Assembly: GCF_001660625.3 (NCBI RefSeq)
Contig: NC_030421.2
Span: 4,953,501 to 5,017,500 of the forward strand
Direction of reading: 5' to 3'
Length of the DNA stretch: 64,000 nucleotides
Origin: Ictalurus punctatus
Lineage: Eukaryota; Chordata; Actinopteri; Siluriformes; Ictaluridae
The notes under the pieces are model-generated. The model worked only from the letters and a program-made list of their open reading frames with translations. It did not search any database and had not been told where the DNA came from. This document shows positions 1-11,989 of this stretch, one piece after another; position 1 is the first letter of the stretch, and every line of letters begins with the position of its first letter. The translations under genes and the position numbers were made by a program.

Positions 1-125
1 ACAGCCCCGCCCCAGCCCCAGGTGGAGGCCTTGCAGGATCCCCTGCGCAGACGTCCTCAGAGCCGGAGGAACCGCCGCGCTCAGGTACGAGATACACGCC
101 GCCCAGACGGACGCATGGGTCAGAC
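1..125 (-). CDS. mfsd6: MFSD6, third coding exon (cut by window edge)
   Basis: Partial exon of mfsd6 leaving the window on the left. It follows the acceptor gttttcctgtag (AG at 127-126), and its first two bases complete a glycine codon begun in exon 2. It then reads LTHASVWAACISYLSAAVPP, continues through TSAQGILQGLHLGLGRGC and reaches position 1 open. This is the conserved helix and loop in the C-terminal half of MFSD6. The remaining helices and the cytoplasmic tail must lie left of the window. Confidence 0.93.
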
Positions 126-400
126 CTACAGGAAAACAACGTCGTTAACATAAATGGCCTGATTAGACGGATCAGTTCAGCTGATTTACACAGTACACAT
201 AGAGAAGAAGATAAATACGCACAGGTATGATACGTGTAAAAGGTAAACACTGGTATGAAAGGTCAATATTAAACGCAAACACCTATAGGGATCTGAAGTA
301 ACTACCTAAAGGGTGGAAAAGGTAAGATACAATGTGCTTTTACATTATTAATTAATTAAATAATGCATGAAATTAGCTGAAATTTAAGCTGAATCAGTTT

Positions 401-401
<1 letters not shown>

Positions 402-435
<34 letters not shown>
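402..435. repeat. CA microsatellite
   Basis: About 17 uninterrupted CA units in mfsd6 intron 2. Confidence 0.95.
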
Positions 436-437
<2 letters not shown>

Positions 438-479
438 AAAAGGACGACATGTCATACTTTTAATTCATTTACTGATACA

Positions 480-830
480 TTTAAACAAGTTCGTTTCTGT
501 TGTCACGTACGTTATAGCAGCTATAAAAAGCCATTCCCCTCACTTGCCCTCTCTTTATTCTCTCTCTTGAAGTTAATAAAGGAAAAACAAAAACAACCGC
601 AGCTTGTCATGTGACCGGGAGACCGCAAAGGAGCGTAAACACTTCTGTCCTGAAGATGTCGGAAAACTTAAACTTACAGCTTTACCTCCGACACTGGAGA
701 CTCCTTCAGTAAGTGTTAAATGAATAAACGCCTCCTTACTTTAAGAAAACGTTGTTGTTGTTTTTTTTATCCGTTTATGTGCCGTACAAGTCCCTATGAA
801 TGAGCTGTTACTATAGTAACACTAACGCAC
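480..830. repeat. Dispersed repeat, copy 1
   Basis: Roughly 350 bp, similar in order and wording to 7,565-7,880. Shared landmarks include acaagttcgtt, gttatagc, tctttattctctctc-like pyrimidine tracts, gaagatgtcggaaaa and gagctgttactatag with aacgctaacg-like ends. Both copies lie in mfsd6 introns. No coding potential was seen; a nonautonomous DNA transposon is likely. Confidence 0.6.
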
Positions 831-1373
831 TCGAGTGAATAGGTGAGGACTACTGAGACGCAGCTGGTTTGTATTTGTTAGTCTTTATTTACTGCCTTCA
901 CTGGAATAAAGTGTCAATAATGACATTTTCTGTGTCGAGTCAGAGCTTTCATGCGGCGGTGAGATGATGTCCTTTAAATGTTCAAATGGCGTGATTGGGT
1001 GTGACTTTGGGCTGACAGTAAACAGATTATTACCAAAATTAGACTTTTGTGGCCAAACCCACGTAGGACAATAAAGCTGACCTGACTGCTGAGTCTGTGC
1101 TGGAAGATCCAGACAAACAGGCTTATTTACTCTCAGCATATTTCTCATCAGGACAGTCATGGTGAAAGCTGCCAAACCAGCCTGGTGCCGTGGTACAGTT
1201 ACAGTAATTTCGTGCAGGCCTGTTAAAGGTTGGGTCTGTGTTTTTCAAGCCTTAATAAGCATAATATTATTACTGGAACTCATTAATAAGTCAGAACATT
1301 GATTATACCTTTAATGCAGTTGGAATGCAAGTTCAGTTCAATGCAGATCCCAGACTAATCCTTCTGTAAATGT

Positions 1374-1382
<9 letters not shown>

Positions 1383-1427
<45 letters not shown>
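1383..1427. repeat. CA microsatellite
   Basis: About 22 CA units directly after a tatatata stretch. Confidence 0.95.
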
Positions 1428-1429
<2 letters not shown>

Positions 1430-1622
1430 AGTGTTCTCTAACTACACCCAGTGAGCTGCATTAAAATGGGCGTGCTGCAGGAAACAATGTGCCTGAGCTG
1501 CAAGTCAAACAGCTGATTCATGGCCTGAGCTGAACTCGCAGCCGGACAGACTTCCAGTCCAAACACTTCCCGGTAGATAAATCAACTGGACGCCTGAGTG
1601 CACAGTGCAGCATGGCTCTCAC

Positions 1623-1720
1623 CTTGAAGGACCTCCATGGGCAGAACTACCCAGGCGTTCTCCAGGTAGGAGATGTACAGGTAGCGTGCAGTGTTACAGG
1701 CCAACCCGATATACAGTACT
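1623..1720 (-). CDS. mfsd6: MFSD6, second coding exon
   Basis: This 98-nt exon continues mfsd6. On the minus strand it follows a CTGCAG acceptor (AG at 1722-1721), and its first base completes the arginine codon split with exon 1. It then encodes VLYIGLACNTARYLYISY and LENAWVVLPMEVLQ, a very conserved MFSD6 stretch around a transmembrane helix. It ends before a GTGAGA donor (GT at 1622-1621) in phase 1, which fits the exon at 1-125. Open frame beyond both ends is intron read-through. Confidence 0.95.
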
Positions 1721-1799
1721 CTGCAGGACAACAGAGAAAAGGCATGAAAAGGATGCGTTACAATAACAAAACACAAAACACTGGTTACAGGTAAAAACC

Positions 1800-2460
1800 C
1801 TGTGTCAATACTGTCAAACCTGGCCAAAATGTCTTCAGAGCATAAAACCAGACAAAACATTTCATAGAAGATAAAACCAGGCTAAAAATGTTTTCAGAGG
1901 GTGAAACTAGGTCCAAAAATGCCTATTTTTTAATTAATAAAAATAGAAGAAAAAAAACAAGGCAAAAAAAAAACAAAAACAAAAAAAAAAAACAGTAACA
2001 TTGTGAAACCAGGACAAAGAAAATATTTTAATAAGATAAAACCAGGCCAGAATTGTCTTCACAGGGTAAAACCAGGCCAAAAACATTCAACTGAAAGCAG
2101 GGTGAAAAATATCTTAAAAATTAAACCAGGCCAAAAATGTCTTAATGCGGTGAAAGCAGGCCAAAATTCTTATAAAGATAAAAACGGATCAAAAAAAGTC
2201 TCAGTAGGGTGAATCCAGGCCCAGAATATCAGAATATGTTGAAAACGGGCCAAACATTTCATAAAACAGGCCTAAAAATCTTTTCATAGGTCCAATTTTT
2301 TTCTTTAATTAATAAAAATAAAAGAAAAAACAAGGCTAAAATGTCTTCATATTGTGAATCCAGGACAAAAAAAATTATTTTAATAAGATAAAACCAGGCT
2401 AAAAATGTCTTCAAAGATAAAACCAAGCCAAGATTGTCTTCATGAAGTGAAACGTATTTG
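1800..2460. repeat. Degenerate ~30-bp minisatellite
   Basis: About 20 imperfect units built on gtgaaaccaggccaaaaatg and tcttca, of about 28-31 bp with indels and A-rich expansions. The short plus-strand frame that reads KPGQ repeatedly is only this array. Confidence 0.8.
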
Positions 2461-2582
2461 TGCACTCGCTTTGCAAAGGTGATTATTTAAGCGTGTGCGT
2501 TAGACATGCGAGCGTGTGCAACAACAGACACCACAAGAGGAAATGACTGGTCGTGTACACTCCAGTCCTGTGTCCTCTGATC

Positions 2583-2583
<1 letters not shown>

Positions 2584-2635
<52 letters not shown>
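2584..2635. repeat. GT microsatellite
   Basis: About 26 GT units, uninterrupted. Confidence 0.95.
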
Positions 2636-2636
<1 letters not shown>

Positions 2637-2819
2637 AATATTAAAGCTTTGACAACAGTAACTGTCTTTAACTACAGCACTAACTAACTTGCTCAAAGTT
2701 GAGTGACGGCATGGTTCCTGAGGGGCGTGATTTAAAGGGGTTTACGCTGTTGTCCAGAGATTGCGAGCTTCAATCTTGATGATGCCTGCCAATCATAGTA
2801 ACACTAGCCAATCACGGGC

Positions 2820-3244
2820 GTCTGTGAGCTAAAGTAGTGGGTGTACAGCTTGTGTAAGAGTGTAAATTTGCTGAACTTGCAGTGACCAGTATGAGGGAGT
2901 GTGAGAGCGATGACACCAAATTTAACACACCTGCTCCCCATTCACACCTGAGACCTTGTAACACTAACAAGTCACATGACACCGGGGAGGGAAAATGGCT
3001 AATTGGGCCCAAATTGGACCTTTTCACTTAGGGGTGTACTCACTTTTGTTGGCAGCGGTTTAGACATTAATGGCTGTGTGTTGAGTTATTTTGAGGGGAC
3101 AGCAAATTTACACTGTTACACAAGTTGTACACTCACTACTTTACATTGTAGCAAAGTGTCATTTCTTCAGTGTTTTCACATGAAAAGATATCATCAAATA
3201 TTTACAAAAATGTGAGGGGTGTACTCACTTTTGTGAGATACTGT
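2820..3244. mobile_element. Tc1-like element remnant (nonautonomous)
   Basis: The right end reads gtgtactcacttttgtgaga then tactgta, the usual wording of a fish Tc1-like terminal repeat. The core aggggtgtactcactttt also occurs at about 3,031 as an internal direct repeat, giving the IR/DR layout of fish Tc1 elements. No transposase frame remains. The same terminal sequence recurs at 35,573-35,705. Confidence 0.7.
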
Positions 3245-3485
3245 ATAAATGTATCAACATTTCATTTCTGAAATAAACCAAGGCGTTTTTCAGTCTAATC
3301 TCTCTTCACGGCATCTAGAGTTTGTGTGATTAGAGTTTAAAATATCTGACTGAGGAATTTTCACAAAAAGATGCATTTGTGTTTAAATGTTTATTGCCCG
3401 TCCTTAGACTTCCGCTATATCAGAGTTTTAGCTTAAAAAATAAAAGGTTTTCTGTTATATCAAGTTAAGTTTTTCTCCATGAAAA

Positions 3486-3486
<1 letters not shown>

Positions 3487-3541
<55 letters not shown>
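3487..3541. repeat. CA microsatellite
   Basis: About 27 CA units, uninterrupted. Confidence 0.95.
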
Positions 3542-3543
<2 letters not shown>

Positions 3544-3923
3544 CGTTTTCCTTTAACCACTATAAATGGTGTTAAAAACAGATCATTACAAGAACGGAAA
3601 CTCCTTCCTGTGTGCCAGTAGTGAGTCACGTGAGCCACCGAATTCAACATGCAAACGTAGCCGTGATGTGACGTGCATGGAGATATCCACGCAAATCAGG
3701 AGTCTTCTCCACATGACCTCATCTCGGTCACTTTCTGAGCACTGAATCGATCCCGGACAGCAGGACGTCAGTCGGATCGATGGATAAACGCGCCGAGCTG
3801 AGCTGTACGAATCTGGTTAGCTAATGGCAGGGATCGGATTACGCCGACCATGGGGTCATTAGCACACAGCTCTGAAATCAGACTGCTAAACACAGAAAGG
3901 AGTGCTGAGAAGCAATGCACAGA

Positions 3924-3924
<1 letters not shown>

Positions 3925-3973
<49 letters not shown>
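3925..3973. repeat. CA microsatellite
   Basis: About 24 CA units. Confidence 0.95.
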
Positions 3974-3974
<1 letters not shown>

Positions 3975-4414
3975 GATCAAACCCTGTTTTATACATTAAA
4001 TACAATACAACTGCAAGCTGCGATCTGAGGGGTCCAAGCACCATTCACAAATAACATTCACAGTCTTGCCAGGTTCCACAGAACAATAAAGTGACCATAC
4101 TTTTCAGGTTTGATTGACATGCACTGATGAATCATTTCAATACCAATCATAATAAGTGTATAATTAACAATCGCCGGGGTCCAAGCACCAGAGCGCCTGT
4201 ACAATCCAGTCGTCCCCATACAGGACATGAGGAGATGTCGAGTTTCCGAGCTTGTAGAATGCAAATCAGTATGTCTAGACTGAATAATTTGAATATGCGG
4301 GTATTTGTTCTTTACGAAGGTATCAGTTGGTCTATTTGTTTTTTAGTAAATTAGCTGTCTACTCCTTATATAAACACATCACACAGGCAGTGAAACGACT
4401 CTGATTCAGGGCTA

Positions 4415-4416
<2 letters not shown>

Positions 4417-4472
<56 letters not shown>

Positions 4473-4483
4473 TATACACACAC
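4417..4483. repeat. Compound CA microsatellite
   Basis: CA units followed by catatacaca variants. Confidence 0.95.
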
Positions 4484-5350
4484 CATCTTGGATCAATAAT
4501 TATAAACAAGCACGTTTTTTAGATCCCGTGAGCGTCTTCCTGGAACTGATCCGCATTTGGGTGAATCCCAAATGACTTGCAGTTTGAACATATAGTGCAC
4601 TAGATAGAGTAGAAACCATTGCTCAATCATTTCTCCACCTCCTTTAACCCTTTTATTTATAGTGTCCACACTCATGCGGTTAGTGTATTGTTTTAGGTTG
4701 CACCGTGGTCCTGGAGACACATGTCTTTCCTTTCCCTATGTACTGTACCAGACGTGTATGGTTGAAATGACAAAGCCACTCGGCTTCACTCGGCTTCACT
4801 CGACTCATGGGCGGTCAATTTAAGGAAAATATAAAGATGTAAAATCACCTCCAAATCACTTGAGAGCATTATTTTAAATGAAAAGAAACTCCCGTAGCTC
4901 TTTGGACTATTTGCTGTTTATTAAAAGTTTTCTACGTGATATTAAAATCAACTGTGTAAATCCCGTACGTTCGGAAACGTTCTTTTCTGAACACGTACAT
5001 ATATTTTAGGCCCGCATGTTAAAAACATCGGACATTGAATCTTCAATCTTACATCTTATCCTACGACCTCTCGTTAAATGTATAGAGAGACATTACGAAG
5101 AAAAATAAACCTTGGTAGGACGTAGCGGAGATCGTAGGTGCCTCTGGGGAGTGTACTATATGTAGCTAGTACAGTTAACTCGCTTTGCTAATCTAATCTG
5201 AGAATGAAGCAAGTATAAGGCTGGGCATGTTGCAGAACTAGTGTTTAAGTAGTTCGAGTACAGTGAAAAAAGGTCTCATTTACCGACAAACATCGCTGCG
5301 AAAGATAATTTCATACGATTGTAAATTTCACCAATTCAAGTAGTTTTCTG

Positions 5351-5381
5351 CAACAACAACAACAACAACAACAACAACAAA
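5351..5381. repeat. CAA microsatellite
   Basis: About 10 CAA units. Confidence 0.95.
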
Positions 5382-5848
5382 CCCCACAAAAATCTCCGCA
5401 AGTTGCGAAGTGATGTAGCTACAACTGTTCCTCATCTGAACATAAAAACGTGCCGGACAGGCCACGCCCACAAGTGACAACAGCAGCAGTTGCTACAAGC
5501 TCCTAAGAAACAAACTACAAGTGACATGAGAGCTGTGAGCTAGTGTGAAAGCAGGGTTACAATTCAGACTAGATTCTAAATTACAGGAAAGTAAACAAGA
5601 AGAAATACTCCTGAAAATAAATAAATAAAAATAAAAATCGCTCGTTCTTAAAGCTGTAAGTGTCGACTTTCATACAAGTCTTTAACCATTACTGTAGAGT
5701 AGTACCTGATCACATCTCCGCCAGTCATCTACAACTCTAGTAATTAATTCATTCTCATAATTTACCTTCAGGATGTTTTACAGTTTTACTTCCGAAATAC
5801 TGAACAGCAGACGGAGAACGTGCGTTTAAAACCGCATCCTCACCTTCA

Positions 5849-5852
<4 letters not shown>

Positions 5853-5883
<31 letters not shown>
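5853..5883. repeat. CT microsatellite
   Basis: About 15 CT units. Confidence 0.95.
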
Positions 5884-5886
<3 letters not shown>

Positions 5887-6851
5887 CTGTTTGCTCGTGC
5901 CCTTTATTTTACAGCTGGTAAACACCCGAGACAGCCGTCGTGCTGCGTATTCAGCACTAAAAAGTCAACAAATTGACAACACAGGCACCTTTTGGTCCCT
6001 CAGTGCTGTGGCACAGGAACTAAGTACGAGTTACAAGGTGTTGACTTTCACTTTGCCTGCTTATCAAGCGCTCAGTGAATCAGAAAGATGGGCAAATGTT
6101 AAACAGTAAACATGATTTGGATACAGATGAAAAAGTTTATAGAGGGCTGCACAGAGGATTAGATTAATTAACCAGTTCAAGGATGAACCAAGAGTTGGGA
6201 TTTGCCAAAAATCCTCGATAGTTTGACAGAAATAAAATCCTAAGCAAAAGCATTACAAATAAAAATTGTTTATCTAATACATGAAGGCTTTACAGAAATG
6301 TAAACCTCCTCAGATGACAGAATAATCCCAGGGTGATGAATATAACCTATTTCTAGGCATTTTTACTTGTTTCAAGCTTTTTTTTTGTGTGTATATATAT
6401 ATATGTGTGTGTATATTTATATAAAAATTGTGTGTATGTGGAGAAAAAAAGTGTTTTTTTAATTAAATTCTAGAATGTTATAATAACAGTATTTTCAAAT
6501 ACATTTTCATGAAAGGTGCCAATAATTATGCACAGCAGTGCAGTCTACATAAGCACTGGAGATATTACAAATATTCGCTAGTCATACCAGCTAAATGTTA
6601 AGCCTCAGAAGCGGTAACGAACACAGGCGCACACTGAGGAGGAGTGTGTGGGGCACGTCACACCGATCTCTCAGATTCCTGAGAACACTGGGCTAAGTTT
6701 CATGCTGGAGATTAGCAGAAACAGGAAGGAGTTCACGTGAGGGTGTGACACGTCAAAGATGACTTTCAGAACCCGCTCTCTGTGCTCACATACACTCTAC
6801 GTGTAATGCTTTGTAGCTTCCTTGCACTGACTAATGCAAATGTGTGAAGGC

Positions 6852-6852
<1 letters not shown>

Positions 6853-6900
<48 letters not shown>
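6853..6900. repeat. CA microsatellite
   Basis: About 23 CA units. The short frames reading HTHTHT or VCVCVC across it are not genes. Confidence 0.95.
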
Positions 6901-6902
<2 letters not shown>

Positions 6903-7329
6903 AAGTTACAATGTACAGGTCTAAGTCATTACCACATTCAGTTCCACACACGCCGTCATGTTGAAACCGAACTTAGTTTATACGCCTTTAAATCAATTAT
7001 CATGATATATTTTTACACACTAGTTTAAACAATACAGAAAATAAACAGAAAATACTCATCACTTAATTCTAAAATAATAAGCACTCCATTACATGTAGTC
7101 GATTGTGACTGACTGTACGCTAAAATCAAAGATTTTTCTACCATTTTGTTTCCGTCTGTCCGTGCCTGTCGACTTTAAAGGAATGCTAATATGCTTATCG
7201 GCTAAAACGGCGACGGAAAGCGAATGGCCACCAGTTAGCACCGCCGGGACGCAGCTAGGCGTCGATAGGAGATACGCAAAAAGCACTGCGATATTTTCCG
7301 GATGCATGATATTTAGGCTTCATCGTGCA

Positions 7330-7880
7330 TGAGCATATAGTATCAGTAGGTGATATGTGAAGAATAAAACACTCCGTGTCATGCAGTTAAAGGAAAATAA
7401 TCAAATGGCACGGTTGAGTGACGAGGCGATGCGTCAGTGTTATCATCCTCAAGTTGATTAGGTTCCTGTAACAGAAGATCCTAAAGTGTTTTATTTCTCT
7501 CTCTTATCTTACCGTCTCGATACAGTATAAGAGTTTTTATCCGTTCACGGTTACATTTAACGTTGTGGGACGTCCACGAAAACAAGTTCGTTCCTGTTAT
7601 AGCGGCCAGAAATATCCGCTCCCTCGCCAGCGTCTTTATTTGTTCTCTCTTCACGTTAATAAGACAAAAATTTACGAGGAAAGCGTAACGCGCAAACTCC
7701 TCCGTTTTGAAGACGTCGGAAAAACTTACGGTTACAAAAGCACTGACGCTGAAGACTCCTTCCTTAAACGTTAAACAAACGTTAAGAAACCTTCACCATG
7801 CAACAAATGCGTTCATGCGTTTACGGGAACGACTCCCAGCGAACGAGCTGTTGCTATAGAAACGCTAACGTATTAGAACA
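7330..7880. repeat. Dispersed repeat, copy 2
   Basis: Second copy of the 480-830 repeat, ending gctgttgctatagaaacgct just before mfsd6 exon 1. The part from 7,565 aligns best; the preceding 200 bp may belong to the same element. Confidence 0.55.
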
Positions 7881-7929
7881 GAGTTGCGTTAATATGCACC
7901 TGCATTAGAGTTTCGTGAATAAAATGTAC

Positions 7930-9341
7930 CTTATGTGGCCAACGAGTCCGATGAGTTTGTGGCTGATGAAGTAGGCGGCGAGTTCGGAAGCGTGGCTGAG
8001 CACGGAGCACACCCCGAACAGCGTGGTGGTCCCTTTCAGGTCCTCCAGGTGCCAGTACAGGAACGTGAACACGAAGCCATAACCAAAGCCCATGAACCAG
8101 GCCACGAAGAGCACGGAGCCATAACGGATCCCGCACAGCAGACGGATCAAGTCCTTGAACGGAAACCGGGGGTTGTTGTTAGACCTGGGACACACTGGGA
8201 CTTCCTCCATACTGGACTCGGACGTGTTCTGGACCACGTGAGGGATCTCCACCTGTTGCTTCACGTCCTGTTCGGACGGATCTGCTCCAAACCTGGAATC
8301 GAAGCGGAACTGCGTTGCGACGATAAGGGCTAAAGTCATGAGCACGCCGAAGACGATGAAGGCGATCTGGTAGTTCTTGTACTCCGGCAGGATGCAGCCG
8401 GCCCCTTGGATGATCAGGGTGAGATGTGTGTGGTCAATCCAGATGCCTACAGATAACATGGCTATACCCCAACCTAGAGAACCCCACATCCTTTGGAGGC
8501 CGTATCGGTCGCGCTGCCTTCCCAGGTACTGCAGGGTCACGGTGTCGACGATGGTCACTGCCGGCGCGCTGAAGAACTCCCCGATGATGATCACCAGCAG
8601 GATCACGAGGAAGATGGTCTCCACTTGGCTTTTGTCGTAAATGATAGTGTACTGTTTAGGTGACGCTGTAGTGGAGAGCGAAGAGCTTGTGTTATCGCTC
8701 CTTACAAATCGATTGAGAGGGCTATAATCCCCAGATAAAGTCTGAAACGTCGACGGCATGCCCAACACATCCCCTATGAGGTATCGACGGTGTCTGGTCT
8801 GGTTTCCGGAGGAACTCGGAGTTGTTACGTTTTCTGATCCTTTCTCTATGCAAGTCATGCGTGCTGGCTGGACGAAGACGATGCTGCAGTTGAACACAAC
8901 CCAGCAGAAAACGGAGAACAGCAGGACGGCCTTGCCTTTGTTGAAGCGGTCAGCTACTATACCCCAAAACGGTGCGCTGCAGAACTCGATGAAGTAGCGG
9001 ATCCCCACCAGGAGGCCGCTCTGGCTTGGCGTCATGCCCAGCTGCTTGTAATAGACAGCCAGGAGGGGGTGCAGGGAACCGTATGCAGCATAGAAGAAGA
9101 AGTAGAAGATCTTGGAGATCAGGAGGCGCTCGTCTATTCTCAGGCAGATCCGCTCCAGGCAGTCCGTACTGGAAGAGGTCGGCGGGGGCGGGGAGTCGAC
9201 AGAAGCAGACGATGATGTTTGACTGGGTGGAGAGCTGTTTGCTGTCCCCAATGACAGGGTATTAAACGGCTCAGCCAGGACGTATCTCCGCTTCTGTTCT
9301 TCCTCGTCATCATCCAGGATGGCCATACGATCGCTCGCCAT
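7930..9341 (-). CDS. mfsd6: MFSD6, first coding exon
   Basis: This exon encodes the first 470 codons, plus two bases of the next, of MFSD6, a 12-helix major facilitator superfamily membrane protein of unsettled substrate (also called macrophage MHC receptor 2 homologue). Visible features are an acidic N-terminus (MAILDDDEEEQKRRY), hydrophobic helices near residues 75-97, 108-128, 138-158, 242-262, 285-305, 322-343, 405-428 and 440-460, and an MFS loop motif (GIVADRFNKGK, about 127-137). A long loop at about 159-238 carries NVT, NQT and NTS glycosylation sequons. The start was chosen because ATG 9341-9339 lies two bases after a good acceptor (ttttcttgtcttag, AG at 9345-9344); the upstream in-frame codons are then intronic. 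The exon ends in AAG before a GTACAT donor (GT at 7929-7928), phase 2, matching exon 2. Identity rests on extended similarity to MFSD6 from memory; which teleost paralogue it is cannot be told. Confidence 0.95.
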
Positions 9342-9347
9342 CTCTAA

Positions 9348-9984
9348 GACAAGAAAACACACCTCATATAACTCGAGCACTCCTCAAATATAACATTTAA
9401 TAAGATCAATGACAGCGGTATGATTAGCAAGAATGATTATGGAAGATTACATCACGGGTACAGTGCAAAATAAATACGGTCACCTGACTTGGGGCTTGAA
9501 ATAGATTTTTAAATATTTTTTTTTCATGGACAAAATGGCCTTCACACAGCAGCCCAGTGTGTTTACAGTAGCAGAAGCATAGACAGAGATCTAAACACTG
9601 AATGTTTTGGCTATGTGATAAACTCATGTGTTAACCTCTCTCTCTCCCTTTTATTTTATTTTTGTAAAGAAAAGTTCTACCGTAACAGGAGTTAATCTAT
9701 AGAATAGATGCTTTTATAACAGTAATTATATAAATGCATTAACTTTACAGTTTGAGAACACACCATAATGTCAGTGTGGTAAGTCTGTGTTTGACATCCT
9801 GTGTAAATATACGATCTCACCACACCCACAGTTATATTATTGTGGGCAGATGATGTACCTCATGATATTTCAAGACTGGCCTGAACTGACAGGAAGTCTA
9901 TAGTAACTCAAATAAATCACTCTTTTATTAATAATTATTTTCCGTGGTGAGAAAAAAAGCATCTCAGAACGCAAACACATAAAA
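9348..9984. other. mfsd6 upstream intron or flank, nothing recognised
   Basis: Begins with the polypyrimidine tract of the acceptor before the mfsd6 start codon. The rest is AT-rich sequence without a credible frame or a repeat I know. Confidence 0.5.
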
Positions 9985-10375
9985 CCTTGATGTTGATGGG
10001 CTACAACAGCAGAAGACCACATCAGGTTCTACTCCTGTCAGCCAAGAACTGGAATCCGAGGCTGGTCTTCCGCTCTTGTAGCCCATCCACCTCAAGGTTT
10101 GATGTTTTTCGGCATGCTTTTCTGCTCACCGCAGTTGTAAAGAGTGCTTATGCAAGTTACTATAGACCATCTATCAGCTCAGACCAGTCTGCTCATTCTC
10201 CTCTGAGCTCTCTCACCTACAAGGTGTTTCAGCCTGCAGACCCTCTGCTTGCAGGATGCTTTTTTTGTACCATTTGGTATAAACTCTCGAGACTGTTGTG
10301 TGTGAAAATCCCCGCAGTTTGGCTGATTAGATGAAATGAATGAATGTGCAGGTGTTCCTAATAAAGTGTATAGGT
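9985..10375. repeat. Dispersed teleost repeat
   Basis: Contains wording I recognise as a common fish interspersed repeat: tcttgtagcccatccacctc, tgcttttctgctcaccgcag and an end near gtgttcctaataaagtgtat. The 115-residue frame inside is incidental. Confidence 0.5.
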
Positions 10376-10619
10376 GGGTGTATATATAAGTTTACTGACA
10401 AAATGCCAGCAAAACAGCAGTGTTGCATTTAAATAAGGTAAACATTTAAAAGTTAATTCGATGAATATGACGATACAGTACTAATGAACCACCTGCTGGT
10501 TATATTATATATCACAATACCAACAATATCAGAGAAAAATGTATTGTGACATGATTCATCACGATATCAATTTATATAATAATATCACCCGGCTCTACGA
10601 TACATGATGTAAAAAAACG

Positions 10620-11190
10620 CCTCATTTTGATCGAGACAGTAAACAGGATTCAAGGAAAAAATTATTACTATAAAAACATTACTATTGACCAGAGAGATGA
10701 TACCCCTGCTGAAAAATACAATAGAAACCATCACAGAAATTCTAATGGTTTCCATTACATTACTACCATTACAAACCTTCAGCTACCCATTAAAACTATT
10801 ACAGCTCCCTAATCATACCCACTAGATATAACAACCCACCAATAGAAGGTCACCAATAGAACCCAGTACAGCACATTACTACCATTACAAACCTTCAGCT
10901 ACCCATTAAAAACATTACAGCTCCTTAATGATAAACACTAAACATAACAACACACCAATAGAAGCCAGTACAGCACATTACTACCATTACAAACCATCAG
11001 CTACCCATTAAAACCATTACGGCTCCTTAATGGTATCCACTAGACATAACGTGCCACCAATAGCAGGCAACAAATTACCAGTAGAGACCTACAGGGACCA
11101 TTCCAGTTTCCATTAAAACCAATACAATTCCTAATACAACCATTAAAACCATTATACTTTCTATGAGGGTTTCTATTGTTTATTTGTTTG
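10620..11190. repeat. Left arm of a large inverted repeat
   Basis: Runs as the reverse complement of 11,990-12,240. Shared wording includes cacagaaattctaatggttt, ccaccaatag followed by caggcaacaaattacc, and ctatgagggtttctattg. The middle also has about three internal copies of a block with accattacaaaccttcagct. Confidence 0.65.
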
Positions 11191-11512
11191 TTTGTTTTTC
11201 CAGCTGGTACTCTTCATGATAATCCATTTGAACCGCGTTGACTGTGTATGTCCTGAAGGTTACATGATCCTCCTGTCTCATGAAACAAGCCACACTCATG
11301 ACCCCTGAAAGCTCTGCTCTCTGAACTCACCTCTGTATTGTTCCTCTGAAGTTCCTGCTAAGATCTCTTCTGACCAACACAATAATACACTCCTTCATCC
11401 ATCATGGGTCTCAGCACGCGCGCACAGGATACACACGCAGCTCCTAAACATCTCCAGCACGCGCGGAATCAAGTCAATAACATAAATAAATCAGAGAAAA
11501 ACTCAGCTGATG

Positions 11513-11524
11513 TATGTGTGTGTA

Positions 11525-11584
<60 letters not shown>
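11513..11584. repeat. GT/GA compound microsatellite
   Basis: GT units passing into about 19 GA units. The duplicate at 29,651-29,710 has a different length. Confidence 0.95.
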
Positions 11585-11586
<2 letters not shown>

Positions 11587-11589
11587 TAT

Positions 11590-11725
11590 TACTGGCAGCA
11601 GCAGCCAGTGCAGCTCCACTCCCGAACACATGACGTCTGCGTCTCACCTGCGCCGAATCTGATTGGTCGAGCGCACCGGGGAGGTCGAAGCTGACTGGCT
11701 GGAGCTTCACATGCCTTATAATTGT
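11590..11725 (-). promoter_or_regulatory. Candidate mfsd6 upstream promoter or 5' exon
   Basis: On the minus strand this GC-rich patch has a CCAAT box (gaccaatcag), a CRE-like gacgtcatg and a strong donor-like CGCAG/GTGAGAC. It could be a noncoding first exon spliced to the acceptor at 9,344. The same patch is duplicated at 29,715-29,840, far from mfsd6, which weakens the case. Confidence 0.25.
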
Positions 11726-11989
11726 GTAATTATGAAGAAGTGCGTCTCCTTAAAATTCACTCTGGGTGTGTCTTGGATAAGTTGAATAGAGGGATTAGTG
11801 ATATGAGTCACTGTTTCAAAAAGAGAGAGAAAGGAGACAAAGACAAAGAGAGATACTTTTTTATTTGTGGAGGATTTTATTTTATTCCAACACAAGATGT
11901 TACTAAGATACCGATAGATGGCAAGTGTAAGTGTTTACCACCACCTAGTGGACGACTCGGCTCAGTTCAGGTTTTTAATTTGGGAAAAA

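Larger units (their letters stand above)
126..1622 (-). other. mfsd6 intron 2
   Basis: Intron between the exons ending at 1623 and starting at 125, with GT and AG ends in place. It holds two CA microsatellites and one copy of a dispersed repeat (480-830). No further exon or RNA gene was recognised. Confidence 0.85.
1721..7929 (-). other. mfsd6 intron 1 (coding)
   Basis: A 6.2-kb intron, GT at 7929-7928 and AG at 1722-1721. It holds a minisatellite (1,800-2,460), a Tc1-like remnant (2,820-3,244), seven simple-repeat tracts and a dispersed repeat (7,330-7,880). The stretches 4,490-5,340, 5,390-5,850 and 5,890-6,850 show nothing I recognise. Confidence 0.85.

Noticed and set aside
2003..2212. 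KPGQ-repeat small protein
   Set aside because: It lies wholly in the ~30-bp intronic minisatellite.
7905..7929. Extension of mfsd6 exon 1 to a YILFTKL end
   Set aside because: These codons follow a splice donor; joining to 1,720 instead gives the conserved MFSD6 sequence in phase.
7935..9265. Plus-strand frames of 79-132 codons
   Set aside because: They are antisense shadows of mfsd6 exon 1.
9342..9380. Upstream methionine (MLELYEV...) as mfsd6 start
   Set aside because: It lies before a strong splice acceptor, in intron sequence; family proteins start at the MASDRMAILD position.
11474..11710. Minus-strand 78-codon frame (and 29,609-29,833)
   Set aside because: It crosses the GT/GA microsatellite; it is shared only because the segment is duplicated, and the two copies differ in length there.
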